Shown one piece after another: positions 35,167 to 43,047 of a stretch of DNA of 64,000 nucleotides. The notes under the pieces are model-generated. The model worked only from the letters and a program-made list of their open reading frames with translations, did no database searches and was not told where the DNA came from. The stretch's first letter is position 1. Every line of letters begins with the position of its first letter. Source of the stretch: Chitinophagaceae bacterium (GTDB taxonomy: Bacteria > Bacteroidota > Bacteroidia > Chitinophagales > Chitinophagaceae). The stretch lies in the NCBI GenBank assembly GCA_028288585.1, contig JAQBNL010000068.1, forward strand, positions 1 to 64,000, read 5' to 3'. The translations under genes and the position numbers were made by a program.

Positions 35167-35536
35167 CGGCAGCGCCATCAATCCTGTTTTTTTAAAATAC
35201 CTGTATGATGTTACTCCCGAAGAATTAATAACCATCAATTCACGTACTAAAGGTTTCAGCGATGATGAGCTTACAAATTTTTGCATGATATACCGGTCTA
35301 AAAGGAAAGACCCCCAAACGATTTTATTATTATGCCTGCTGGGGCTTATCGGGGTATCAGGTGTTCACAGGTTTGTTATAGGACATATCGGGCTCGGAAT
35401 ACTATATTTTTTTACAGGCGGCCTGTGCCTGATAGGAACCATTGTGGATGCGGTAAATCATAAAGACCTCGCAATGGAATATAATTCCCAGATGCTCGCT
35501 GAAACGTTATCAATGCTCAATATGATAAAGAGGTAA
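35150..35536 (+). CDS. TM2 domain-containing protein
   Basis: A protein of 128 residues. A soluble N-terminal part of about 55 residues precedes the TM2 domain: KDPQTILLLCLLGLIGVSGVHRFVIGHIGLGILYFFTGGLCLIGTIVDAVN, two helices with the conserved G-x-x-x-x-H-R-F-Y/V-x-G turn. A charged C-terminal tail follows. Function is unknown. It overlaps the upstream DUF2752 gene. Confidence 0.88.
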   Translation: MQYDNSGSAINPVFLKYLYDVTPEELITINSRTKGFSDDELTNFCMIYRSKRKDPQTILLLCLLGLIGVSGVHRFVIGHIGLGILYFFTGGLCLIGTIVDAVNHKDLAMEYNSQMLAETLSMLNMIKR

Positions 35537-35544
35537 TCTTTGTA

Positions 35545-35645
35545 AATAAGAAATAAGAAAGTTAGATCTCACCCTTAATCAGTTTCTGCATAGATTAAAC
35601 TGTTCAACTTTCTTATTCCTTATTCCTTATTTTTAATTTCTTATT
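35545..35645. repeat. Inverted repeat of AATAAGAAATAAGAAAGTT type
   Basis: The 19-base arm AATAAGAAATAAGAAAGTT (35545-35563) is inverted with one mismatch at 35606-35624, followed by further TTCCTTATT/TTTCTTATT units to 35645. It fills most of the 194-base gap before the M1 peptidase gene. Similar TTTCTTATT strings encode the signal peptides at 35740-35785 and 48715-48765. Confidence 0.6.
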
Positions 35646-35730
35646 ATCATTTATTATTTCTCTTTTCTTTATACTTTCTTTCATTATCGCTTCTATATTT
35701 TACCCGAAATTTGCCGCTCAATTATAATCA

Positions 35731-37590
35731 ATGATGAAACTGTATTTCTTACTTCTTATTTCATACCTCTTACCCCATACTTCAAAAGCCCAGCCCGACC
35801 GCTGGCAGCAACGCATAAAATATGTAATAGATGTAAGTGTTGATGTAACAACTAATATCATCAAAGGCAAACAGATCATCACTTATACAAACAATTCTCC
35901 TGATACATTAAACAGGATATTCATTCATTTATTCTGGAATGCATTTAAGCCCAACAGTATGATGGATGTAAACAGCCGCAGTACCGAAAATCTTGTTTTA
36001 GGAACAGCTAAAGATGGTAAGCCTGTAAAAGATTTTGACAGGCGTTTTAGAAAACGCGTTGCTGACCTTACGCCGGATGAACAAGGCTGGTGCAATGTTT
36101 TAAAATTTAATTATAACGGGAGATCACAAAAAACAAAACTGCATGAAACTATTTTAGAAGTGATTCTTGATAAACCAATATTGCCAAAGTCATCAACCGT
36201 TTTTAATACTGAATTTGAATGCCGGGTGCCAAAGCTTTCACGCCGCAGCGGCAGAGATAGCCAGGAAGGGATCCGTTACAGTATCGGGCAATGGTATCCA
36301 AAAATTTCAGAGTACGATTATGCCGGATGGCATACAGATGATTATATAAGCCGTGAATTTTATGGCGTATGGGGAGATTTTGATGTGAACATTACCATTG
36401 ATAAAAATTACAAATTAGGCGCAACAGGTGTACTGCAAAATGCATCAGCTATTGGATGGGGTTATGATAAAGACGGCACTGCATTAAAACCTGTGCAGGG
36501 GGATGTAAGAACATGGAAATTTTCTGCAAAAAATATTCATGATTTTGTATGGGCAGCCGATCCTGATTACAAACATTTTACAAGGCAAACAGCTAACGGA
36601 CCATTATTGCATTTCATTTACAAAAACAACGATTCAACAGAAGCAAAATGCAAGGCAACTGCAGACTCCTGTGTTATGATATATTCTTTCATGGCAAAAA
36701 CATTTGGAGCTTATCCCTATCCTGTTTATTCATTTATACAGGGCGGTGGCGGCGGTACAGAATATCCCATGGCAACACTGGTAAAAGAGTTTGGTTTTGA
36801 AACCGCAGTGCACGAATGGTGTCACAGCTGGTACCAGATGATACTTGGCACCAACGAAAATCTATATGCCTGGATGGATGAAGGCTTTGCAGATTATGCA
36901 GAAGCAAGGGTATTGGCATGGCTTCGTAAAAAAGATTTTTTTGCAGGCGCATCTGAATATGACCGCTATTTTAATTTAGCAAGAAGCAGGTTTGATGAGC
37001 CTATGAGCACCCCTGCTAATTTGTTCAGTACTAACCTTGCCTATAATACAAATTCATATTATAAAGGAGCGGTTTTTTTAAGGCAGCTTGGGTACATAGT
37101 TGGCGAAGAGAATATTGATAAAATATTATTGGAGTATTACCGTGAATGGCGCTTCAAACATCCTGATCCAAATGATTTTATCCGCATTGCCGAAAAAGTA
37201 AGCAACATGCAATTGCAATGGTATAAAGAATATATGCTTAACACTTTGAAAACGGTGGATTATGGCATAGATAGCTTATGGGAAGAGGATGGTGTGTCAA
37301 AGATCAGGTTGAAAAGAGTTGGAGAAATGCCAATGCCTCTTGATCTTGAATTAAGATTTAAAGACGGCACTAAAGAATTACATTATATACCACTCAGTTT
37401 AATGTTTGGAGAAAAGCCTCTTGAAAATAATACACCCAGGGTTGTTCATGAAGAATGGAAGTGGACACATCCTACTTATATTGTAGAATTTAAAAGAAGG
37501 CTTACCGATCTGAAAGAAGCAGAAATAGACCCTACACAACGGCTGGCAGATATTGAGAGAAGAAATAATTTATTACACTTAAATTGGTAA
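35731..37590 (+). CDS. M1 family zinc metallopeptidase (aminopeptidase), secreted
   Basis: The protein has 619 residues. A signal peptide (MMKLYFLLLISYLLPHTSKAQ, cleavage after residue 21) precedes the N-terminal beta domain. The zinc site is intact: HEWCH at 361-365 with catalytic Glu362, and the third ligand Glu384 in DEGFADYAEAR at the expected 18-residue spacing. The exopeptidase loop appears as QGGGGGTEYPM rather than the usual GAMEN. A Tyr in NSYYKGAVFL could stabilise the transition state. It is probably periplasmic or surface-bound and trims peptides. The last bases overlap the next gene. Confidence 0.92.
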   Translation: MMKLYFLLLISYLLPHTSKAQPDRWQQRIKYVIDVSVDVTTNIIKGKQIITYTNNSPDTLNRIFIHLFWNAFKPNSMMDVNSRSTENLVLGTAKDGKPVKDFDRRFRKRVADLTPDEQGWCNVLKFNYNGRSQKTKLHETILEVILDKPILPKSSTVFNTEFECRVPKLSRRSGRDSQEGIRYSIGQWYPKISEYDYAGWHTDDYISREFYGVWGDFDVNITIDKNYKLGATGVLQNASAIGWGYDKDGTALKPVQGDVRTWKFSAKNIHDFVWAADPDYKHFTRQTANGPLLHFIYKNNDSTEAKCKATADSCVMIYSFMAKTFGAYPYPVYSFIQGGGGGTEYPMATLVKEFGFETAVHEWCHSWYQMILGTNENLYAWMDEGFADYAEARVLAWLRKKDFFAGASEYDRYFNLARSRFDEPMSTPANLFSTNLAYNTNSYYKGAVFLRQLGYIVGEENIDKILLEYYREWRFKHPDPNDFIRIAEKVSNMQLQWYKEYMLNTLKTVDYGIDSLWEEDGVSKIRLKRVGEMPMPLDLELRFKDGTKELHYIPLSLMFGEKPLENNTPRVVHEEWKWTHPTYIVEFKRRLTDLKEAEIDPTQRLADIERRNNLLHLNW

Positions 37591-38123
37591 CGCCTGAAAT
37601 AAATATAAGAAGGGCATTGCCGGAAGATGCAGACCTGGTATCACATCTTAGTACCATAACATTTGAAGATACCTTTAGAGGTACCTGCACAGATGATGAC
37701 CTGCAAAGCTTTGTAGACTATGCTTTTACTGCCGGTGGAATTTTAAATGAATTAAAAGATGAGGATGATCTTTATTTTATTGCTTACTGCAATAATATAG
37801 CCGCAGGATATATGAGGCTGAAAGAAGACTACAAGGATTATCCCGCTATTAAAAAATATAAAGCGCTGGAATTAAAAAGAATTTATGTTCTGAAAGAATA
37901 CCAGTCCAAAAAAATAGGAGCAGCGCTGATGGCCTATGCTTTGCAGGTAGCTGAACAAAAAAATTATGAAGTACTATGGCTGGGCGTTTGGGAACATAAC
38001 GAAAAAGCAAAATCATTTTATAAAAAATGGGGCTTTACTGATACAGGAGATACCCATCCTTTCCCTATTGGCAATACGCCGCAGACCGATCACTGGATGA
38101 TAAAGTTTATTGAGAAGCGTTAA
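37584..38123 (+). CDS. GNAT family N-acetyltransferase
   Basis: A protein of 179 residues. It has the GNAT fold: INIRRALPEDADLVSHL at the N-terminus, then AGYMRLKE, and the acetyl-CoA-binding stretch LKRIYVLKEYQSKKIGAALMAYALQVAEQ (Q/R-x-x-G-x-G/A motif as QSKKIGAAL, about 115-125). LGVWEHNEKAKSFYKKWGFTDTGDTHPF completes motif B. The substrate is unknown. The start is a TTG at 37584 that overlaps the preceding stop; no ATG exists near the family N-terminus. It overlaps rsmG by 17 nt in the convergent direction. Confidence 0.87.
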   Translation: MVTPEINIRRALPEDADLVSHLSTITFEDTFRGTCTDDDLQSFVDYAFTAGGILNELKDEDDLYFIAYCNNIAAGYMRLKEDYKDYPAIKKYKALELKRIYVLKEYQSKKIGAALMAYALQVAEQKNYEVLWLGVWEHNEKAKSFYKKWGFTDTGDTHPFPIGNTPQTDHWMIKFIEKR

Positions 38124-38742
38124 CGTATAAAATATATTTCTGTTCAAAGAATTCTTCTTCAAATATTTTTTCAATTTCCCATGCTTTTGGCCGCAAGCCA
38201 CTTTCAGATATTTCTTTTGAAAGATCCCCACCTTTTAAACAGATCAATCCTGATATTTTTTTAGGCTGATCAATGGGTCTCTTTTTAAGCAGCGGTTTGC
38301 TCCAATACCAAAGATCTTTTAGTGGTGCTACAGCCCGTGAAACTACTACATCAAATTTTTTATCTTTTATATCCTCTGCCCTTGTATGCTGTGTAGTAAT
38401 ATTAGTTAATCCAATTGCATTGGCAACTTCATTAACCACCTTTAATTTTTTATTAATGCTGTCAACTAAATGAAACTGTACTCCAGGAAAAAATATAGCA
38501 AGCGGAATTCCCGGGAAACCGCCACCGGTGCCAATATCAATAACATTATATCCATCAGGAAAATCAAACTGTGTTGCAATTGCCAGCGAATGAAGTACAT
38601 GATGCTCATAAAAATTCTCCATATCCTTTCTCGAGATCACATTTATTTTTTCATTCCATTCAGTATATAAATCTTTCAATGCAGCAAACTGCTGCAATTG
38701 TTTTTCAGTAAAGTCTGCAAAATATTTTTTAATAATCTCCAT
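38107..38742 (-). CDS. rsmG: 16S rRNA (guanine527-N7)-methyltransferase
   Basis: It methylates G527 in the 530 loop of 16S rRNA. The SAM-binding motif I is VIDIGTGGGFPGIPLAIFFP (about residues 65-84), with LVDSINKKLKVVNEV (motif II) and VVSRAVAPLKDLWYW (motif IV). WNEKINVISRKDMENFYEHHVLHSLAIA is the family N-terminal pattern. The length of 211 residues is normal. Loss of this gene gives low-level streptomycin resistance in other bacteria. A family B repeat lies between it and the glycosyltransferase gene upstream. Confidence 0.95.
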   Translation of the reverse strand: MEIIKKYFADFTEKQLQQFAALKDLYTEWNEKINVISRKDMENFYEHHVLHSLAIATQFDFPDGYNVIDIGTGGGFPGIPLAIFFPGVQFHLVDSINKKLKVVNEVANAIGLTNITTQHTRAEDIKDKKFDVVVSRAVAPLKDLWYWSKPLLKKRPIDQPKKISGLICLKGGDLSKEISESGLRPKAWEIEKIFEEEFFEQKYILYVNASQ

Positions 38743-38789
38743 GCTAATAATATAAACTTACAAATATTGAGACCGGCATTTGTGGGTTA

Positions 38790-38832
38790 GCAAGTCTCCC
38801 CTATCGGGGGAGATTTAGAGGGGGCCTTACTT
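38790..38832. repeat. Family B GC-rich repeat at the glycosyltransferase stop codon
   Basis: It contains the perfect stem TCTCCCC (38795-38801) and GGGGAGA (38807-38813), then TTTAGAGGGGGCC. Read on the minus strand, AAGTAAGGCCCCCTCTAAAT starts with the last Lys codon and TAA stop of the glycosyltransferase. The same string, with one or two base indels, follows the LysM gene at 44023. It could serve as a terminator hairpin without a U-run. Confidence 0.65.
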
Positions 38833-39948
38833 CCACGTCTTCCTGGGCTTCTTAATCATCGCCACAGAAAAAATTATATAATAAAAAAACATCCAGATAT
38901 CCAAAATTAAAAACCAGGGAAACAGATCTTTTTCATCCAGCCTGTTCATCGTCTTATAAAAAATAAAAAATTGTATTATCAATCTCACAGCAAAAACTAT
39001 TAAAGCTAATTTCCAGCTAAAGAATAACATGCTTGCAATAAACAGCGGGTAAAAAACACCATGCGATAAAGAATATAAACCCAGCAAAAATTTATGAAGT
39101 CCCTTGTAATACCTTCCGGTTGAATAATGCCGCCGCTTTTGCTTCATCCATTCTTTCCATGTGCGTGGCGGTTCTGATAAAGTAAAAGCATCTTTATCAA
39201 CCATGATTTGCGTATTGGTTTTTGTTGCAGCAATATTTATAAAAAGATCATCATCACCGCTGGCAACATGATTGTGAGATGAGAAACCTTTGTGCCTGAA
39301 AAAAACAGATTTCTTATAACTTAAATTTCTTCCCACCCCCATGTATGCCAGTCCTGCGGCGGCATAAGAAAGATATTGCAGTGCAGTATGAAATGTTTCC
39401 CAGCGGATAAGTTTATTCAAAAATTCTTTCTTTTTATGAAAAGCTCCATAGCCCAAAACGATCTCTGTATCTTCTTTATAACCTTCCTGCATTTTTTCTA
39501 TCCAGTATTCACTGGCAGGAACACAATCAGCATCTGTCATCAACAGCACTTCATGCTTTGCCTCTTTTATCCCAATACTTAACGGGAATTTTTTACCGGG
39601 AATAAATTTTGCTTCCTGTTTTAGCTCTACTATTTTTAATTGTTTAAAAGTTCGCTGGTATTCATCAAGAATATATTTGCTTTCATCAAACGAATTATCA
39701 TTTATCACAATTACCTCATGCGTGGTCCGGTATTTTTGAACCAAAGCCCCCGGGAGATTTTTAGCTAAATTTGCCGCTTCATCTCTTGCACAAATAATTA
39801 CAGAGACAGGATGTGTTTGTGAAATATTTTTGGAAGGCGCATTATAGAATGCAAGGCGTGAAAAGAAGAACAGGTAATAAAATATTTGAACAGCGGCAGC
39901 TAAACAAAAACAATAAAAAATAATTTGAGCAATAAGAATTGGTATCAT
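38827..39948 (-). CDS. Membrane-anchored family 2 glycosyltransferase
   Basis: The protein has 373 residues. A hydrophobic N-terminal helix (about 5-30) precedes a GT-A domain: HPVSVIICARDEAANLAKNLPGAL, VIVINDNSFDESKY, LLMTDADCVPASEYWI (DxD-type metal site) and ASGDDDLFINIAATKTNT (about 235-250). PRTWKEWMKQKRRHYSTGRYY is the conserved (Q/R)RRW-like acceptor motif. Three or four C-terminal helices follow. The architecture resembles processive polysaccharide or ceramide-type glucosyltransferases; the sugar and acceptor are unknown. It ends inside a family B repeat. Confidence 0.88.
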   Translation of the reverse strand: MIPILIAQIIFYCFCLAAAVQIFYYLFFFSRLAFYNAPSKNISQTHPVSVIICARDEAANLAKNLPGALVQKYRTTHEVIVINDNSFDESKYILDEYQRTFKQLKIVELKQEAKFIPGKKFPLSIGIKEAKHEVLLMTDADCVPASEYWIEKMQEGYKEDTEIVLGYGAFHKKKEFLNKLIRWETFHTALQYLSYAAAGLAYMGVGRNLSYKKSVFFRHKGFSSHNHVASGDDDLFINIAATKTNTQIMVDKDAFTLSEPPRTWKEWMKQKRRHYSTGRYYKGLHKFLLGLYSLSHGVFYPLFIASMLFFSWKLALIVFAVRLIIQFFIFYKTMNRLDEKDLFPWFLILDIWMFFYYIIFSVAMIKKPRKTWK

Positions 39949-39958
39949 GTATAATTGG

Positions 39959-40036
39959 TCACGCTAAGACGCAAAGAAAAAGTAAAAGTCGCAAAGAACC
40001 ACTTAGCGTCTTAATTCTCTTTACTTTCTTAGCATG
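39959..40036. repeat. Intergenic palindrome (GCTAAGACGCAAAG ... CTTTCTTAGC)
   Basis: CACGCTAAGACGCAAAGAAA is imperfectly inverted towards TTCTCTTTACTTTCTTAGC (ending 40033), with GCGTCTTA also in the second half. It separates two divergent genes and ends shortly before the tgt start. Confidence 0.5.
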
Positions 40037-40052
40037 AAAAAAATAAAATATT

Positions 40053-41192
40053 TTGGCAGCATTACAATTTCAACTTCAGCATACAGATAAAAATTCCAAA
40101 GCAAGAACGGGAAAGATAACCACTGATCATGGAAATATCCTCACGCCTATCTTTATGCCGGTGGGTACCGTGGGAAGCGTGAAAGCCGTTACCCAGCAAC
40201 AGTTAGAGCTTGATGTAAAAGCACAGATCATTCTTGGTAATACTTATCACCTGTTTTTACGTCCTGCAATGGAAGTAATGGAAGCTGCAGGGGGCCTGCA
40301 CAAATTTATGGGATGGAATAAGCCCATACTTACTGACAGCGGGGGCTACCAGGTGTTTTCATTGAGTGGCACAAGAAAGCTTTCTGAAGAAGGCGCCTTG
40401 TTTCAAAATCATCTTAACGGCAGCAAGCATTTATTTACACCTGAAGTGGTAATGGATATCCAGAGAATAATTGGCGGAGATATTATTATGGCGTTTGATG
40501 AATGCCCGCCGGGAGGAAGTGAATATGATTATGCCAAAACTTCTATGGAGTTAACGCATCGCTGGCTGGACAGGTGCATAAAACGCTTTAATGAAACAGA
40601 AGATAAATATGGCTACTCACAAAACCTGTTTCCCATTGTACAGGGCGGTGTACACCACGACCTGAGAAAACTTTCCTGCGAATACATCTCTTCAAAAAAT
40701 GCTACAGGCAATGCTATTGGCGGGCTAAGTGTAGGTGAGCCAACAGAAAAAATGTACGAGATAAGTGAGTTGTGCTGTGATAATTTGCCAACCGATAAGC
40801 CACGTTATTTAATGGGCGTTGGTACACCATGGAATATTGTTGAGAACATCGCATTGGGTGTTGATATGTTTGATTGTGTGATGCCCACCCGTAATGGCCG
40901 CAATGCCATGCTGTTTACCAGCAATGGCGTAATTAATATTGATAATAAAAAATGGGAGAAAGATTTTTCACCCATTGATGATGGCATTGACTGCGAAGTG
41001 AGCAACCATTACAGCAAGGCATACCTGCGGCATTTAATAAAGAGCAAAGAAATTTTAGGATTGCAGATAGCCAGCATACACAACCTTGCTTTTTATTTAG
41101 ACATAGTTACCAAAGCCCGTGAGCATATTGCAGCAGGAGATTTTGTTGGGTGGAAAAATGAAATGGTGGTGAAGTGGCAGGAGAGATTGTAA
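40053..41192 (+). CDS. tgt: Queuine/preQ1 tRNA-guanine transglycosylase
   Basis: It swaps guanine-34 for preQ1 in tRNAs with GUN anticodons. The 379 residues include GNTYHLFLRP, the catalytic-base region LTDSGGYQVFSL (Asp near residue 95), AFDECPPGGSEYDY, LPIVQGGVH-like FPIVQGGVHHDLR and GVDMFDCVMPTRNGRNAMLF (nucleophile Asp). The C-terminal zinc site is degraded: DGIDCEVSNHYSKAYLRHL keeps one of the three usual cysteines (C-x-C-x-x-C becomes I-x-C-x-x-S), while the His in SIHNLAF remains. Initiation appears to use TTG at 40053; the ATG at 40034 is out of frame. Confidence 0.94.
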   Translation: MAALQFQLQHTDKNSKARTGKITTDHGNILTPIFMPVGTVGSVKAVTQQQLELDVKAQIILGNTYHLFLRPAMEVMEAAGGLHKFMGWNKPILTDSGGYQVFSLSGTRKLSEEGALFQNHLNGSKHLFTPEVVMDIQRIIGGDIIMAFDECPPGGSEYDYAKTSMELTHRWLDRCIKRFNETEDKYGYSQNLFPIVQGGVHHDLRKLSCEYISSKNATGNAIGGLSVGEPTEKMYEISELCCDNLPTDKPRYLMGVGTPWNIVENIALGVDMFDCVMPTRNGRNAMLFTSNGVINIDNKKWEKDFSPIDDGIDCEVSNHYSKAYLRHLIKSKEILGLQIASIHNLAFYLDIVTKAREHIAAGDFVGWKNEMVVKWQERL

Positions 41193-41220
41193 GATTTCAT
41201 ATAATTTCAATTTAAAAAAC

Positions 41221-41520
41221 ATGCCGGTTTATTATTTAATGATTCATGCCAAGCCATTGAAACATAATATTGAAGAGTTGGATGTAGCTGGAGCGTATGT
41301 AAATTGTTGGATTGTTTCTGATAAAATAGAAGAAGCTGAACAAATAGCCAAACAAAAATTACATGAGCTAAAGTGGGACACTGTAAATGTTGAAGAAAGT
41401 ACTGTTATTACTGAAAAAAATTACCTGAATGATCCTGCAGGTATGGAAATCTATGAACAAGTTCTTATTGATAAAGAAGTTTACACTTTTCACACCTATG
41501 AATCAGAAGATAATTCATGA
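41221..41520 (+). CDS. Conserved hypothetical protein
   Basis: A protein of 99 residues, acidic and soluble, with no signal peptide. It begins MPVYYLMIHAKPLKHNIEELDVAGAYVNCWI and ends in an acidic tail (TYESEDNS). The arrangement of two strands and helices with EEAEQIAKQKLHELKWDTVNVEE suggests a small alpha/beta fold. No family is recognised. It follows tgt by 28 nt and overlaps the DUF1810 gene by 4 nt (ATGA), so it is probably the first of a three-gene string of small cytosolic proteins. Confidence 0.65.
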   Translation: MPVYYLMIHAKPLKHNIEELDVAGAYVNCWIVSDKIEEAEQIAKQKLHELKWDTVNVEESTVITEKNYLNDPAGMEIYEQVLIDKEVYTFHTYESEDNS

Positions 41521-41954
41521 AAAATCTTGACAACTCTCTCAACCGCTTCCTCTCAGCCCAACAACCCATCTATCCCCAGGTATTAAAAGAATTACGCAAC
41601 GCAAACAAAGCCACTCACTGGATGTGGTTCATCTTTCCGCAAATTGAAGGGCTTGGATATAGCTCAACAACAAAATACTATTCAATAAAAACAATTGCAG
41701 AAGCAAAGGAATATATAGCGCATCCAATTTTAGGAGCAAGATTATTGGAATGTTCGAACATCCTTTTAAACATCAATGGTAAAACAGCAGATGAAATTTT
41801 TGGTTATCCTGATGATCTGAAACTAAGATCAAGCATGACACTTTTTAATTTCGTTGCACCCGAACAAAAAGTATTTGCAGAAGTTTTAAAAAAACATTTC
41901 GCAGGTGAAGAGGATCAAAGAACTCTTCATATTCTTACAGAAATGAATATTTAG
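41517..41954 (+). CDS. DUF1810 family protein
   Basis: A protein of 145 residues. The family pattern is clear: LNRFLSAQQPIYPQVLKELRNANKATHWMWFIFPQIEGLGYSSTTKYYSI (about residues 8-57) with the conserved HWMWFIFPQ core, followed by HPILGARLLEC and the helical end. Function is unknown; the family is distantly related to NADAR-type or helical calpastatin-like proteins in databases, which I cannot verify here. It overlaps the upstream gene by 4 nt. Confidence 0.88.
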   Translation: MKNLDNSLNRFLSAQQPIYPQVLKELRNANKATHWMWFIFPQIEGLGYSSTTKYYSIKTIAEAKEYIAHPILGARLLECSNILLNINGKTADEIFGYPDDLKLRSSMTLFNFVAPEQKVFAEVLKKHFAGEEDQRTLHILTEMNI

Positions 41955-41961
41955 TTTTTAT

Positions 41962-42324
41962 ATGGAAAAATTAAAAGCACTTGCAGAATCAGTCAGAACA
42001 GAATTGAACCTTAAATATGATCGTGAATCTGTTAAGTTTATTGAAGGTTTTATTGAAAGAACTAAAATAAATCTTGGTGAAACACAAGTTGACGGTTTTA
42101 TTAATTCCCTGGGTGCATTTATAGGGCAGTGCATTATTGAGAATTATGGCGGTGAATGGAAGTACGATAATGAAACAGGAGTAACCTCTGTTTCAATTAC
42201 TGATCAAAATATAGCATATCCCTTTGGCAAAGTGAGAAAGCAATTTGAAAATGGATTGGAAGATTCTGTTTATTCTTTCTACAATGTTATTCCCATCGTT
42301 TTTAATATTGAGAAAAGAAAATAG
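41962..42324 (+). CDS. Hypothetical protein, possibly DUF3806-like
   Basis: A soluble protein of 120 residues with an N-terminal helical half (KALAESVRTELNLKYDRESVKFIEGFIERTKINL), a central GFINSLGAFIGQCIIENYGGEW motif and a C-terminal strand-rich half. The GAFIGQCIIENYGGEW core recalls DUF3806 and some immunity-protein-like small proteins, but I cannot assign it. It begins 7 nt after the DUF1810 stop and probably belongs to the same transcript. Confidence 0.6.
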   Translation: MEKLKALAESVRTELNLKYDRESVKFIEGFIERTKINLGETQVDGFINSLGAFIGQCIIENYGGEWKYDNETGVTSVSITDQNIAYPFGKVRKQFENGLEDSVYSFYNVIPIVFNIEKRK

Positions 42325-42352
42325 CCAGGCATTTAAACAATCCCCTTGAATC

Positions 42353-42811
42353 CTATCCCTTGTCTTCCTCTAAATCCTCATGAGCATCTCCCCCTAAACT
42401 GTAATAATTATTTTCCTCATCTTCTTCTCCTATTTCTTCATTGTTATCATCCTCTTCTGCGCCGGGCACATCAAGGTCATCGCCGGTAACGGCAAGCTCT
42501 TCTCTAATTCCCAGGTCCGCATCCTGCTCACCTAATGCAATAAGATCATCAGCAGTAACATCTGCATCAGTTTCCTGAGCAATAATATCATCATCCATAT
42601 CACTAATAACAGGCAGTGCATCACTGGCCGCAGGCATTTTCACAGAAGGATCGGGCAGGGCAGAAGAATTTTGTGTGTTAGAACGGGAAAGATTTTCCAC
42701 ATCAACATCAACTCTTTCGGCATCGGGCTGGTTTAAAATGTCATCCTTTGCAGGATAGTGAGGATAGCCGGGAAAATCTTTTTCTTCATCATTACTTTTT
42801 TTATTTGCCAT
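42353..42811 (-). CDS. Highly acidic, probably disordered hypothetical protein
   Basis: A protein of 152 residues from the ATG at 42811; a longer form from 42850 would add 13 non-matching residues. After a Lys-rich start (MANKKSNDEEKDFPGYPHYPAKDDILNQ) the composition is dominated by Asp and Glu, with runs such as EEDDNNEEIGEEDEENN. It has few aromatic residues and no hydrophobic core, so it is likely disordered. The PHYPAKDDI(L)N motif near residue 20 is the only distinctive segment. The sequence suggests a stress-related or phosphate-, cation- or DNA-mimicking role, but this is speculation. Confidence 0.65.
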   Translation of the reverse strand: MANKKSNDEEKDFPGYPHYPAKDDILNQPDAERVDVDVENLSRSNTQNSSALPDPSVKMPAASDALPVISDMDDDIIAQETDADVTADDLIALGEQDADLGIREELAVTGDDLDVPGAEEDDNNEEIGEEDEENNYYSLGGDAHEDLEEDKG

Positions 42812-42910
42812 AATATGTTTTTTATATATACAGAAAATGTTGTGCCGCATTTTATTTTAACTTTTACCCCAGAGAAATAAGTTAATAGAGTATTCGCACA
42901 GCGTTGATTG

Positions 42911-42954
42911 ACTCTCTGCGTTTTCTCTGCCTCCCCCGTTCTCTGCGATTAAGG
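42911..42954. repeat. Single arm of a TCTCTGCG-type intergenic repeat
   Basis: ACTCTCTGCGTTTTCTCTGC then CTCCCCCGTTCTCTGCGATTAAGG. The internal repetition of TCTCTGCG and TCTCTGC is the style of common Bacteroidota intergenic repeats. Only one arm is seen. Confidence 0.4.
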
Positions 42955-43047
42955 ATTGCATAATTTATAATCCACCATTCCATAATACAATTTTTTATCT
43001 CATCTTTGAGTAACCTTATTACAATGTCCCTGAATAAAACTTTTAGC

